DNA of 64,000 nucleotides, taken from Sphingopyxis sp. Its GTDB lineage: Bacteria > Pseudomonadota > Alphaproteobacteria > Sphingomonadales > Sphingomonadaceae. The notes below the pieces were generated by a model. That model saw only the letters and a program-made list of their open reading frames with translations. It was not told where the DNA came from and searched no databases. How positions within the stretch are numbered: the first letter of the stretch is position 1; the number at the start of each line of letters is the position of its first letter. Below are positions 17,460-26,604 of the stretch, piece after piece. The stretch spans positions 262,206-326,205 of the forward strand of contig NVXM01000001.1 in the NCBI GenBank assembly GCA_002733865.1, in the 5' to 3' direction. Made by a program: the position numbers and the translations under genes.

Positions 17460-19457
17460 TCAGCCTTCCGCTTCCTCCGCCTCATCCGCGACAATTTCCA
17501 GGATCAGGTCATCTGCGGCAATTTGCTTGCCAGCGGTTGCCGCGATGCTGTCCACCGTCCCATCGATCTCGGCGAGTATCTCATGCTGCATCTTCATAGC
17601 CTCGAGCACTGCCAGCTTGTCTCCCTTGGTGACGCGGGCACCGGTCTCGACCAGGATCTCGAGCAGCAGGCCGTGCATCGGTGCCACGACAGTGCCGCCA
17701 CCCCCGGCATCTTCCATCGCGCTGAGGCCGGTCAGGTCGGTGACGGTCAGCGACCGTTCGGGCAAGGCCAGATAGAGCGTGCGGTGATCGTCATAATAGA
17801 TCGCCTCGACGGTACGGTCGTCGACCCGCAATTTCGCCTGGTCGGCGGTCAGGCTCATCAGGGTGACGGAGACCTCGTCTTCACCGGTGATCACCCGGTA
17901 CTGGCCCGGCTTGTCGACATGGACATGGACGGTCTGGGCAGCTTCGCCCTCGGCATATTGAACGACGGTTTCCAGCGTACCGGTGTTCGACCAGTCCAGC
18001 ATTTCCGGATTGACGTTGAGCGCCAGCCGGTGTGCCGCCTGTTGCCGCAGCTTGTGGTGGATGACCGCAGCGATGGCATAAGAGGCAAAATCATGGTCCC
18101 CCAGATCAACGCCGTCCTCACCATAATTTTCCGCGATAAAGGCGGTGGTTGCCTCGCCACGTACGAAGTCGGGCTTGTCCAGCGCGCTGATCAGAAAGTC
18201 GCGATTGGTCTTCGGACCGAACAGCGCGGTTTCCGACAGGGCCTTGATCATCCGCCGCCGCGCTTCATCGCGGGTCGCGCCGTGGGTGATGATCTTGGCG
18301 ACCATCGAATCGTAAAAGGGCGAAACCTCGCCGCCGCTGGCGATGCCGCTGTCGACCCGCGACAGATCGGACGGCTTCCACAGATGGACCGGTCCGGTGC
18401 TGGGCAGGAAATCGTCCGCCGGGTCCTCGGCATAGAGCCGGACTTCCATCGCATGGCCGGTGAGTGTGATATCGGCCTGCTCCAGCCCCAATGTGTCGCC
18501 TGACGCAACTTTCAGCTGCAGCGCCACCAGATCGAGTCCGGTGATTTCCTCGGTCACCGGATGTTCGACCTGAAGCCGGGTGTTCATTTCGAGAAAATAG
18601 AATTCGCCGGACTGGTCGAGCAGAAATTCGACCGTGCCGGCACCGACATAATCGACAGCCTTGGCCGCGTCGACCGCCGCCGCACCCATTTGCTCGCGCA
18701 ATTCGGGCGTCATTACCGGGCAGGGCGCTTCCTCGATCACTTTCTGGTGGCGGCGCTGCACCGAACAGTCGCGCTCGCCGAGATGGATGGTGTTGCCCTG
18801 GCCGTCGGCAAAGACCTGAATCTCGACATGGCGCGGCTTGATGATCGCCTTTTCGAGGATCAGTTCGCCATTGCCAAAGGCATTTTCCGCTTCCGAGCGG
18901 GCCAGCTTGATCGCATTGGGCACATCGTCCAGATCATGGACCAGCCGCATGCCGCGCCCACCGCCGCCAGCCGCTGCCTTGACCATCAACGGCACGCCGA
19001 TTGTCTTCGCTTCGCTGATCAGCACATCGTCGGATTGATCGTCGCCCTGATAGCCGGGGACGCAGGGCACGCCGGCCGCGATCATCGCGCGTTTCGAACG
19101 GGCCTTGTCGCCCATTACGTCGATCGCCTTTTCCGGCGGTCCGACGAAGATGATACCGGCGTCGGCACAGGCTTTCGAGAAGGCCGCATTTTCCGACAGG
19201 AAGCCATAGCCCGGATGGATCGCATCGGCGCCGGTGTCCTTCGCTGCCTGTATGATCTTGTCGATCAGCAGATAGGATTCGTTGACCGGTGCCGGGCCGA
19301 TCCGCACTGCGTCGTCCGCCATTTTGACATGCGGAGCGTCCGCATCGGCGTCCGAATAGACTGCGACGGTGCGCATGCCCAGGGCCTTGGCTGTGCGCAT
19401 CACCCGGCAGGCGATTTCGCCGCGATTGGCGACAAGAAGCGTGTTGATTCTGGTCAT
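17460..19457 (-). CDS. Acyl-CoA carboxylase, biotin carboxylase/BCCP subunit
   Basis: A 665-residue alpha subunit of a biotin-dependent acyl-CoA carboxylase. Domains in order: biotin carboxylase N-domain (LLVANRGEIACR), ATP-grasp (AAGGGGRGM; MNTRLQVEHPVTE), linker/BT domain, and a C-terminal biotinyl domain with the EAMKM motif, biotin on Lys622. The size suits methylcrotonyl-, geranyl- or propionyl-CoA carboxylase. Order with its partners (beta subunit, hydratase, alpha subunit) matches liuBCD or atuCEF, so methylcrotonyl- or geranyl-CoA is the best guess. Confidence 0.92.
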   Translation of the reverse strand: MTRINTLLVANRGEIACRVMRTAKALGMRTVAVYSDADADAPHVKMADDAVRIGPAPVNESYLLIDKIIQAAKDTGADAIHPGYGFLSENAAFSKACADAGIIFVGPPEKAIDVMGDKARSKRAMIAAGVPCVPGYQGDDQSDDVLISEAKTIGVPLMVKAAAGGGGRGMRLVHDLDDVPNAIKLARSEAENAFGNGELILEKAIIKPRHVEIQVFADGQGNTIHLGERDCSVQRRHQKVIEEAPCPVMTPELREQMGAAAVDAAKAVDYVGAGTVEFLLDQSGEFYFLEMNTRLQVEHPVTEEITGLDLVALQLKVASGDTLGLEQADITLTGHAMEVRLYAEDPADDFLPSTGPVHLWKPSDLSRVDSGIASGGEVSPFYDSMVAKIITHGATRDEARRRMIKALSETALFGPKTNRDFLISALDKPDFVRGEATTAFIAENYGEDGVDLGDHDFASYAIAAVIHHKLRQQAAHRLALNVNPEMLDWSNTGTLETVVQYAEGEAAQTVHVHVDKPGQYRVITGEDEVSVTLMSLTADQAKLRVDDRTVEAIYYDDHRTLYLALPERSLTVTDLTGLSAMEDAGGGGTVVAPMHGLLLEILVETGARVTKGDKLAVLEAMKMQHEILAEIDGTVDSIAATAGKQIAADDLILEIVADEAEEAEG

Positions 19458-19467
19458 AGGGAAACCT

Positions 19468-19541
19468 CGTCATTCTGAACTGGTTTCAGCATCTGGTGAG
19501 ATGATGAAGGAGAAGGATCCTGAAACAAGTTCAGGATGACG
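19468..19541. repeat. Palindromic intergenic repeat, family B
   Basis: Arms CGTCATTCTGAACTGGTTTC and GAAACAAGTTCAGGATGACG pair over about 22 bases with two mismatches, around a 30-base loop. It lies between the hydratase and carboxylase alpha genes on the same transcript and could fold in the mRNA. Only one copy is seen in this window. Confidence 0.75.
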
Positions 19542-19563
19542 ATCATGGGGCAGCGCCGCTTTT

Positions 19564-20376
19564 TCATTGCGGTTTCACCACCCAGCTGGGTTTGCGCTTT
19601 TCGAAGAAGCTGGCGACGCCTTCCTTGGCCTCGTCGCTGACCATGCGATCTGCGAAATTTTCTGCCGCCAGCCGGATCACTTCGTCGCGCGGCTGGCCGG
19701 CGATCTGGCCGAGCAGCTCCTTGGTCGCGGCGATCGCGCCGGGCGCCGAGCCCAGCACCTGCTTGCGGATCTGCATCTCGATCGCCTCGAGGCCTGCCAC
19801 GTCGTCGGCAATAAAATCGGCAAAGCCCAGTCGGTGCGCCTCGCTGCCGTCGAAGCGCGCGGCGGTCAGCATCAGCCGGCGAGCGGTGGCATAGCCGAAC
19901 TTCTGGATCACGAAGGGCGAAATCTGTGCCGGGGTGACGCCGATCGCGGTTTCGGTCATCGCAAAGCGCGCGCCGCTTTCGCAGATCACCACATCGGCGC
20001 AGCAGGACAGGCCGAAGCCGCCGGCCATGGCCGCGCCCTCGATCAGCACGATCACCACCTGCGGCGCGGTGTTGACCAGGTCGAAAATCTCTGCGGCGCC
20101 GCTCGACATTTTGATGATGGCCGCCCGGTCTCCGCTCTGCTGGAAATTTTCCTTGAAATTCTTCAGGTCCGCTCCGGCGCAGAAGACACCGCCGCGACCG
20201 CGCAGCGTAATGCCGCGCACGGCGCGGTCGTCGCGCACGCTTTTCAAGACTGCCGCCAGCTCCGCGACCAGCGCATCGCTCAGGGCGTTGCGATTGTCCG
20301 GCTGGTTGAACCAGATGGTGAGCCAGCCCTGCTGGAGGTCCAGTTCGAGGGTTTTTGTTTCGGGAAGGTTGGTCAT
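19564..20376 (-). CDS. Enoyl-CoA hydratase/isomerase family protein
   Basis: A 270-residue crotonase-fold enzyme. The oxyanion-hole segments are GVFCAGADLKNF (around residue 65) and EGAAMAGGFGLSCCADVVI (around 110), and the ALSDALVAEL helix near the N-terminus is typical. Placed between the two subunits of a biotin carboxylase, it probably hydrates the carboxylated enoyl-CoA, that is methylglutaconyl-CoA (LiuC-like) or isohexenylglutaconyl-CoA (AtuE-like). Co-directional with both, separated by palindromic repeats on either side. Confidence 0.88.
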   Translation of the reverse strand: MTNLPETKTLELDLQQGWLTIWFNQPDNRNALSDALVAELAAVLKSVRDDRAVRGITLRGRGGVFCAGADLKNFKENFQQSGDRAAIIKMSSGAAEIFDLVNTAPQVVIVLIEGAAMAGGFGLSCCADVVICESGARFAMTETAIGVTPAQISPFVIQKFGYATARRLMLTAARFDGSEAHRLGFADFIADDVAGLEAIEMQIRKQVLGSAPGAIAATKELLGQIAGQPRDEVIRLAAENFADRMVSDEAKEGVASFFEKRKPSWVVKPQ

Positions 20377-20393
20377 ATGTCGTATCCCATTCC

Positions 20394-20469
20394 GTGCTCC
20401 GGCCCCCGAGCCGGAGCCCTGGCGTCGGCAGCGTGCCGCCGCGAGAGCTCCGCATCAAGTGCGGAGCAC
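20394..20469. repeat. Palindromic intergenic repeat, family C copy 1
   Basis: The left part GTGCTCCGGC...GCCGGAGC and the right part GCTCCGCATCAAGTGCGGAGC are each themselves inverted repeats and also pair with each other. It occupies almost the whole gap between the carboxyltransferase and hydratase genes. A second copy is at 25233-25310. Confidence 0.75.
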
Positions 20470-20491
20470 AACGTGATTGCCGCCACGATGC

Positions 20492-22114
20492 TCATATCCG
20501 CGCCACCCCGAAGGCATTGGGATGCAGCGTGCGGTTCTTGCCCTCGAAGATCGTTTCCAGCGCGAAGCCGAGAACCTTGCGGGTGTCGCGCGGATCGATC
20601 ACGCCATTGTCGAGCACTCGGCCGGATGTGAAGAAGGCGCTTTCCTGCGCTTCGAAAATATCCTTGATGCGTTGCTCCTGTTTGGCAATCGCTTCCTCGT
20701 CCGGCTCCACGCCTTTGCGCTTCGCCTGCACCCGGGCGACATGGCTCATCGTGTTGGCGGCCGATGCGCCGGCCATCACGCCGGTCTTCGCATTGGGCCA
20801 GCTGAACAGAAAGTCGGGCTCGAAAGCGGTGCCGCTCATCCCGTAATTGCCGGCACCAAAGCTCGCGCCGATATAGAGGGCCAGCTTCGGTACCCGGACG
20901 TTGGATACCGCCTGGATCATCTTGCTGCCGAGCTTGATCATGCCCTTGTGCTCGGATTCGGTGCCGACGATATAGCCCGTGGTGTTGTTGAGGAAGATGA
21001 TCGGCAGCTCGGACTGGTCGCAGAGCTGAAAGAAATGCGTGGCCTTTGCTGCGGCTTCCGGATCGAAAGGGCCGTTGTTGCCGATGATCCCTACCGCATG
21101 ACCCATGATGCTCGCCTGCATACAGACCGTTCCCGGACCATAGCGCGCCTTGAACTCTTCAAAGTCCGACCCGTCGACAATCCGCGCGGCAACTTCGCGC
21201 ACATCATAGGGCGTGGTATAGTCGACCGGCACGACCCCGGCGATTTCGTCGATATCGTAGATCGGTTCTTCATAGTCGTTGCGGCGGATTGGCGTGCTGT
21301 TCTTGTTCCAGTCCAGACGGCCCATGGTCTCGCGGGCAATGGCAATGCCGTGGGCGTCGTCATCAGCCAGATATTCGACACTGCCAGTGGTCGCGGCGTG
21401 CATTTCGGTGCCGCCCAGCTCGCGGTCATCGGCGACTTCGCCGGTCGCGGCATGGACCAGCGCAGCGCCACCAAGCGCCGCCATGCCATTGTCGCGCACG
21501 CCGATCACATAATCCGACATGCCTGGCATATAAGCACCACCGGCCGTCGACGGGCCGTGCAGCACGACCATCGTCGGGATGCCGGCTGCGCTTAGCCACG
21601 CGAGGTTGCGGAACAGCATGCCCCCATGCGCCCAGAGCTCGACCTTATATTCCATCAGGTTGGCGCCGGCGCTTTCAACCAGATGGATGAACGGCAGCTT
21701 GAATTGCTGCGCCATTTTCTGGGCACCCTTGCTGGCATCCCAGCCGCCTGCCGTCGCCGCGCCGGCGCGGATCCCGCTGTCATCGACCCAGATCATGCAG
21801 CGCACGCCCTTGACGAACCCGATGCCGAGGATAACGCTGCCGCCGGGAATGCTGGTCTCGGGATTCTCGTCCTCGAGCAGATAATTGGCCATATTGTAGA
21901 GTTGTAGCCAGGGCATGCCCGGATCGAGCAGCCGCTTGAGCCGTTCGTGCGGGGTCAGCTGGCCGCGCTTTTCAAAAGTTGCCCGCCGCTTTTCCGATGC
22001 TGCGACCGCGCGTGCCTCGAGGCTGCGCAGATGATCGATCAGCGTCAGCATGTCCTTGCGATTCTGCTCGTAACTGTCCGAGCCGACGGCGATCTTGGAT
22101 TTAAACTGGGGCAT
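20492..22114 (-). CDS. Acyl-CoA carboxylase, carboxyltransferase (beta) subunit
   Basis: A 540-residue carboxyltransferase subunit that transfers carboxyl from biotin to an acyl-CoA. The crotonase-like halves show PGGSVILGIGFVKG, LVESAGANLMEYK and, in the second half, NNTTGYIVGTESEHKGMIK and GASFGAGNYGMSG, all characteristic of methylcrotonyl/geranyl-CoA carboxylase beta subunits. I chose the ATG at 22112-22114 beginning MPQFKSK, with AAAGAGG upstream; a longer start would run into the promoter. It is the first gene of the group divergent from tetR. Confidence 0.92.
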   Translation of the reverse strand: MPQFKSKIAVGSDSYEQNRKDMLTLIDHLRSLEARAVAASEKRRATFEKRGQLTPHERLKRLLDPGMPWLQLYNMANYLLEDENPETSIPGGSVILGIGFVKGVRCMIWVDDSGIRAGAATAGGWDASKGAQKMAQQFKLPFIHLVESAGANLMEYKVELWAHGGMLFRNLAWLSAAGIPTMVVLHGPSTAGGAYMPGMSDYVIGVRDNGMAALGGAALVHAATGEVADDRELGGTEMHAATTGSVEYLADDDAHGIAIARETMGRLDWNKNSTPIRRNDYEEPIYDIDEIAGVVPVDYTTPYDVREVAARIVDGSDFEEFKARYGPGTVCMQASIMGHAVGIIGNNGPFDPEAAAKATHFFQLCDQSELPIIFLNNTTGYIVGTESEHKGMIKLGSKMIQAVSNVRVPKLALYIGASFGAGNYGMSGTAFEPDFLFSWPNAKTGVMAGASAANTMSHVARVQAKRKGVEPDEEAIAKQEQRIKDIFEAQESAFFTSGRVLDNGVIDPRDTRKVLGFALETIFEGKNRTLHPNAFGVARI

Positions 22115-22196
22115 GGGTGCAGCGCCTCTTTCCGATGTGATCGTGGGAACCATTCACCATTTGACACGGCGAGTCCATAAAGGCTAATTGAATAGC

Positions 22197-22213
22197 ACTC
22201 GATATTATCGAGT
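22197..22213. promoter_or_regulatory. Candidate TetR operator
   Basis: ACTCGATA-T-TATCGAGT is a perfect 17-base palindrome in the 120-base gap between the divergent carboxyltransferase gene and the tetR-type gene, 22 bases before the latter's start. TetR-family regulators commonly bind such sites in the shared divergent promoter and repress both sides. The pairing with this regulator is inferred from position. Confidence 0.65.
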
Positions 22214-22234
22214 CAAGTTCGCAAAGGAATATTG

Positions 22235-22963
22235 GTGGCTTCAAAGGCGGTCCCGTCTGAAACCCAGCGCAGCAAGCTTCAGCGCAAGGAGCGTGTCATA
22301 TTGGACGCCGCGCGCGCGATTTTTGTCGATCACGGGTTCGACGGTGCCCGGATGCACGAAATTGCCCGCCGCGCCGGGATCGGTGAAGGCACAATTTACA
22401 GCTATTATGAGTCCAAGGCCGAACTGATGCTCGCGGTGCTGCAGCGATTCTGGGACGGCCTTACTCTGGAAGCCGAAGGCGTCATGGCGTCAGCGCAAGC
22501 CACGGATTTTTTTGGCCGTCTGGAGGCACTGGCCCGCTATCATCTGAACACGGTGATCGTAAACGTGGATTTCATCAACCTCACCTTTGCCCTGCGCCGC
22601 GACAACAGCGAAGTGAGCGTGTCGCGCGACCATCTGCGCCATTATGTCGCGGTGTTCGACCGGCTGTTTCTGCGCGGGCAGGATCGCGGCGAGTTGCGCG
22701 CCGATGCAGTGCTCTGGCGGGCCCGGGATATATTCTACGGCAGTCTCGAATATAGCGCCCGGTCCATCGAAATGACCATGGAGGCAGGTCGCAGCACGCG
22801 CGAGCAGACGCCCGTGGTGGAGGATCTCGTCGCCTTGTTCCGGGCCCATTATGGCGCTCATTCGAAAGACGAAGCGATCGACGGTCCGACAGCTGCAAGC
22901 CTGTCCGCGCAGATCGAGCGATTGACCGATAAAGTCGATACGCTTTCGAAACGTTTCGACTGA
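22235..22963 (+). CDS. TetR-family transcriptional regulator
   Basis: A 242-residue regulator. The TetR DNA-binding domain covers about residues 19-65 (VILDAARAIFVDHGF, then the recognition helix region GIGEGTIYSYYESKAEL). The C-terminal ligand domain is longer than the minimum and ends with a predicted coiled segment (LSAQIERLTDKVDTLSK). I chose GTG at 22235, which has AAGGA six bases upstream; the adjacent TTG is too close. Divergent from the carboxylase operon, it is probably its repressor, responding to an acyl-CoA. Confidence 0.88.
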   Translation: MASKAVPSETQRSKLQRKERVILDAARAIFVDHGFDGARMHEIARRAGIGEGTIYSYYESKAELMLAVLQRFWDGLTLEAEGVMASAQATDFFGRLEALARYHLNTVIVNVDFINLTFALRRDNSEVSVSRDHLRHYVAVFDRLFLRGQDRGELRADAVLWRARDIFYGSLEYSARSIEMTMEAGRSTREQTPVVEDLVALFRAHYGAHSKDEAIDGPTAASLSAQIERLTDKVDTLSKRFD

Positions 22964-22967
22964 CCGC

Positions 22968-23010
22968 CAAAAAAAAGAGCTCCCGAAGGAGCCCTTTCTT
23001 GTTGTTTTTT
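22968..23010. terminator. Bidirectional intrinsic terminator
   Basis: The hairpin GCTCC-CGAA-GGAGC (22979-22992) is flanked by a run of A on its left and a T-rich tract on its right, so it can end transcription from both sides. It lies between the convergent tetR and multienzyme genes. Confidence 0.75.
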
Positions 23011-23017
23011 ACCCTGA

Positions 23018-25207
23018 TCAGGCGGCCTTGTAAAAGCTCTCGCCTGCATCCGCCTTCTCGCGGAAACTCATCGGCGGCTTGAATCGTTCGCCATATTTCT
23101 GCGCGAGATTGTCGGCGATGCGGACAAAATTGTCGACGCCCATCGTGTCGATATGGCTCATCGGACCGCCGGTCCAGGGTGCAAAGCCCCAGCCGAAGAT
23201 CGCGCCGAGATCGGCCGACTGCGGATCGGAGACCACTTCCTCGTCAAAGCATTGCGCAGTGGCGATCAGCTGGATGAACATCAGTCTTTGCTTGACCTCT
23301 TCGACGTCCGGCTGTTCTTCGGCCAGCGGGAAATGCTCGGCCAGGCCGGGCCACAATTTCTTCGAGCCGTCCTCGGCATATTCATAGAAACCGCCGCCGA
23401 AGCGCTTGCCGCGTCGGTCGATCTGGTTGACCATGATGTCCATCAGTTTTTCGGTGCCGCTGGGGACGTAGGCTTCGCCCATTTCTTCCTTGGTCGATGT
23501 CATAATGTCATAGCCGAGCTGCAGCGTGGTTTCGTCGACCACGGCGAGCGGCCCAATTGGCATGCCCATCGCGATGGCAGCATTCTCGATCAGCGCCGGT
23601 TTCACGCCTTCTGCGACCATCAGCATCGCTTCATTGGCATAAGGCGGGAACACGCGATTGGTGTAGAAGCCGCGGACATCCTTGACGACGATCGGAACCT
23701 TGCGGATCTTGGCGTTGTAATCGAGCGCTGTCGCCAGCGCCTTGTCACCGGTTTCGGCGCCGGGGATGATTTCCAGCAAGGGCATCTTCTCGACCGGTGA
23801 GAAGAAATGCATGCCGATAAACTGGTCCGGCCGTTCGCTGTTCTTGGCGAGACCGGTAATCGGCAGGGTCGAAGTGTTGGAGGCAAAGATCACATCCTTG
23901 CCGATCACCGCTTCGGTTTTCTTGATCACATCGGCTTTGACATCGGGACGTTCGAAGACTGCCTCGATGATCAAGTCGACATCCTTCAGATCATCATAAT
24001 TGTCGGTCGGCGTGATCCGGGCCATGAAGGCTTCGGCCTTTTCCTTGGTCATCTTGCCGCGCGCGACATTCTTGTCGACAATCTTCTGGCTGTAGGCGAT
24101 CGCTTTCTGCGCCTCTTCCATATTGCGATCCAGAACCACGACATTCATTCCGCCCTTGGCGGTGACATGGGTGATGCCCGAACCCATCAGGCCGGCACCG
24201 AGCACGCCGACGGTCTTGATATCGGACTTCGGAACGCCTTCGGGACGCGCTGCACCCTTTTCCGCTGCCTGCTTGTTGATGAACAGGGTGCGGATCATGT
24301 TCTTGGCCTGCGGACCGCTCAGCAGCTTGGTGAAATATTTGCTTTCGACGCGCAGCGCGGTGTCGATCGGCAGCATCGAGCCTTCGTAGAGGCAGGACAG
24401 GATCGCCTTGACCGCTTCGTAATTGCCCTTGCTCTGTTTCAGCGCCATGGCCGAGGAGCCGAGGTAAAGAGGAACAGCGCGGGGATCCATGGAGCCGGCG
24501 CCGCCAGGGAACTTAAAGCCCTTCTTGTCCCAGGGCGCGGACGCCTTGGGGTTGGCCTTGACCCATGATTTTGCCTTGGCGACGACTTCGTCCGCCGGCA
24601 CGACTTCATCGATGAAGCCCTGCGCCTTGGCGGTCTGCGGATTGGCGGGGTTGCCCATCATGATCATCATGCCAGCGGCTTGCAAACCGGCGAGGCGTGG
24701 CAGTCGCTGCGTGCCGCCACCGCCGGGCAGCAGGCCGACCTGCACTTCGGGCAGGCCGAGCTGGATTTTCGGATTATCGGCGCAGACGCGATAATGGCAA
24801 GCGAGCGCCAGTTCGAGGCCGCCGCCCAGCGCAAGGCCGTTAAGCGCACAGGCCACCGGCTTGGCGTGGGCCGTGCCCTTGAGCAGGTCCTTGGCGCTGT
24901 GGCCGCCGGTTTCCATGCGGCGCAGCATGCCGTTCAGTTCCCATGCGCTTTCAAAGGCTTCCGCCATGCTGTCGGCTTTTGAAGCGCCCAGCATGTTGAG
25001 GTCGGCACCGGCGAGAAAGCCGGAAGGCTTGCCGGAGGTAATCACCGCGCCCTTGATATCGTCGTTGCTGATCAGCTCTTCGACGAAGCTTTTGAAATCG
25101 TTGATCAGCGCCTGATTCCAGACGTTCATCGACTGGCCTGGCAGATCGATGGTGACGAGAGCGATGCCGTCGCTGTCGGTATCGACTGTGAATGTTTCGT
25201 AGGTCAT
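23018..25207 (-). CDS. Fatty-acid oxidation multienzyme protein (enoyl-CoA hydratase / 3-hydroxyacyl-CoA dehydrogenase)
   Basis: A 729-residue FadJ/FadB-like protein. The N-terminal crotonase domain (about 1-290) has SGFLAGADLNML and GLALGGGLELALAC with the LPEVQVGLLPGGGG segment. The NAD-binding dehydrogenase domain begins near residue 330 with VGVLGAGLMGSGI; the dehydrogenase His is in GMHFFSPVEKMP. The C-terminal domain shows GRGFYTNR-like DVRGFYTNRVFPPYANEA. It carries out hydration and NAD-dependent oxidation in beta-oxidation. Together with the thiolase upstream it forms a full late beta-oxidation set. AAGGA precedes the start. Confidence 0.93.
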   Translation of the reverse strand: MTYETFTVDTDSDGIALVTIDLPGQSMNVWNQALINDFKSFVEELISNDDIKGAVITSGKPSGFLAGADLNMLGASKADSMAEAFESAWELNGMLRRMETGGHSAKDLLKGTAHAKPVACALNGLALGGGLELALACHYRVCADNPKIQLGLPEVQVGLLPGGGGTQRLPRLAGLQAAGMMIMMGNPANPQTAKAQGFIDEVVPADEVVAKAKSWVKANPKASAPWDKKGFKFPGGAGSMDPRAVPLYLGSSAMALKQSKGNYEAVKAILSCLYEGSMLPIDTALRVESKYFTKLLSGPQAKNMIRTLFINKQAAEKGAARPEGVPKSDIKTVGVLGAGLMGSGITHVTAKGGMNVVVLDRNMEEAQKAIAYSQKIVDKNVARGKMTKEKAEAFMARITPTDNYDDLKDVDLIIEAVFERPDVKADVIKKTEAVIGKDVIFASNTSTLPITGLAKNSERPDQFIGMHFFSPVEKMPLLEIIPGAETGDKALATALDYNAKIRKVPIVVKDVRGFYTNRVFPPYANEAMLMVAEGVKPALIENAAIAMGMPIGPLAVVDETTLQLGYDIMTSTKEEMGEAYVPSGTEKLMDIMVNQIDRRGKRFGGGFYEYAEDGSKKLWPGLAEHFPLAEEQPDVEEVKQRLMFIQLIATAQCFDEEVVSDPQSADLGAIFGWGFAPWTGGPMSHIDTMGVDNFVRIADNLAQKYGERFKPPMSFREKADAGESFYKAA

Positions 25208-25232
25208 GTTTTATTCCTTACTGTCTCATCCG

Positions 25233-25310
25233 GTGCTCCGCACTTGATCCGGAGCCTTGACGAGAGGGCGGTTGCCAGCCCTCCGAAGCTCCGCATCAAA
25301 TGCGGAGCAT
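25233..25310. repeat. Palindromic intergenic repeat, family C copy 2
   Basis: GTGCTCCGCACTTGATCCGG on the left and GCTCCGCATCAAATGCGGAG on the right pair with each other and match copy 1 at 20394-20469. It fills the gap between thiolase and multienzyme genes. Confidence 0.78.
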
Positions 25311-25315
25311 ATTTT

Positions 25316-26530
25316 CTAGTTCACGCGCTCGATGATCGTGGCGATGCCCATGCCGCCGCCGATACAGAGCGTGGTCAGCGCGGTGGACTTGCCGGTGCGT
25401 TCCAGTTCGTCCAGCACCGTCCCGAGAATCATCGCGCCGGTCGCGCCGAGCGGGTGACCCATGGCGATCGCGCCGCCGTTGACGTTCATCACGCTGTGGT
25501 CGACCTTCATCGCATCCATGAAGCGCAGCACGACCGCGGCAAAGGCCTCGTTCAATTCCCACAGATCAATGTCGTTTCCGGTCATGCCGGCGCGTTCCAA
25601 AGCCTTTTTCGCGGCAAATTCGGGGCCGGTCAGCATGATCGTCGGTTCGGAACCAATAGCAGCCATCGAGACGATCCGCGCGCGGGGCTTCAACCCATAT
25701 TTCTCGCCGGCCTTTTCGTTGCCGACCAGAACCGCTGCCGAACCGTCGACGATGCCGGAGCTGTTGCCGGCATGGTGGACGTGGTTGATCTTTTCGACTT
25801 CGGGATGCTTGAGGATCGCGACATCGTCAAAACCGGGCATCTGCTCGCCCATCATCTTGAACGCCGGGCCCAGCGCGCCGAGCGATTGCATGTCGGTTTC
25901 GGGCCGCATCAGTTCGTCCCGGTCCAGCACAACCTCGCCGATCACGTCGCGGATCGGCAGGATCGACTTGGCAAAGCGATTCTCGTCCCACGCCTTGGCG
26001 GCGCGCTTCTGGCTCTCGACCGCATAGGCGTCGACATCGTCGCGGCTATAGCCATATTTGGTGGCGATCAGGTCGGCCGAGATGCCCTGCGGCACGAAAT
26101 ATTCCTGAAAGACGAGAGTCGGGTCGGCCATTCCGCCGAGGCCGTCGCTGCCCATCGGGATGCGCGACATGGATTCGATGCCGCCGCCGACCGCGAGATC
26201 GGTTTCGCCGGAGCAGACCTTGCCGGCTGCGATATTGACCGCTTCCAGCCCGGAGCCGCAGAAGCGGTTGACCTGGATCGCTGAGGTGGTGTCGGCATAG
26301 CCGGCCTTGAGCGCCGCCATACGGCTGATCACTGCGCCCTGCTCGCCGACCGGGGAGACACAGCCAAAGGCGATGTCTTCCACTTCGTGGCCCTCCAGGC
26401 CGTTGCGGTCATTGACTGATGCCAGCACCTGGGAAGCGAGGTCGAGGGCGGTGATTTCGTGCAGGCTGCCGTCGTTGCGGCCCTTTCCGCGCGGCGAGCG
26501 CACGGCGTCGTAGATTAAAGCGTCGGTCAT
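25316..26530 (-). CDS. Acetyl-CoA acyltransferase (thiolase)
   Basis: A 404-residue thiolase. The nucleophilic Cys is in [14 protein letters not shown], the catalytic His in [15 protein letters not shown], and the second Cys in TLCIGGGMG. With the multienzyme gene downstream it makes a fadA-fadB/J-like pair for chain shortening by acetyl-CoA release. I chose the ATG at 26528-26530 with AGAGGA seven bases upstream. The gap upstream holds a LiuR-like site. Confidence 0.93.
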   Translation of the reverse strand: MTDALIYDAVRSPRGKGRNDGSLHEITALDLASQVLASVNDRNGLEGHEVEDIAFGCVSPVGEQGAVISRMAALKAGYADTTSAIQVNRFCGSGLEAVNIAAGKVCSGETDLAVGGGIESMSRIPMGSDGLGGMADPTLVFQEYFVPQGISADLIATKYGYSRDDVDAYAVESQKRAAKAWDENRFAKSILPIRDVIGEVVLDRDELMRPETDMQSLGALGPAFKMMGEQMPGFDDVAILKHPEVEKINHVHHAGNSSGIVDGSAAVLVGNEKAGEKYGLKPRARIVSMAAIGSEPTIMLTGPEFAAKKALERAGMTGNDIDLWELNEAFAAVVLRFMDAMKVDHSVMNVNGGAIAMGHPLGATGAMILGTVLDELERTGKSTALTTLCIGGGMGIATIIERVN

Positions 26531-26604
26531 AGGGGGTCCTCTCGATAGACGAATAAATTGGCTTGCCGACAATGCTAATGTTGCACTGCAGCGCAGTCAA
26601 GCAG

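Noticed and set aside
17384..25310. A CRISPR array or insertion sequences built from the repeated palindromes
   Set aside because: The repeats are single intergenic copies of three different families without regular spacers, and no transposase or cas gene is present.
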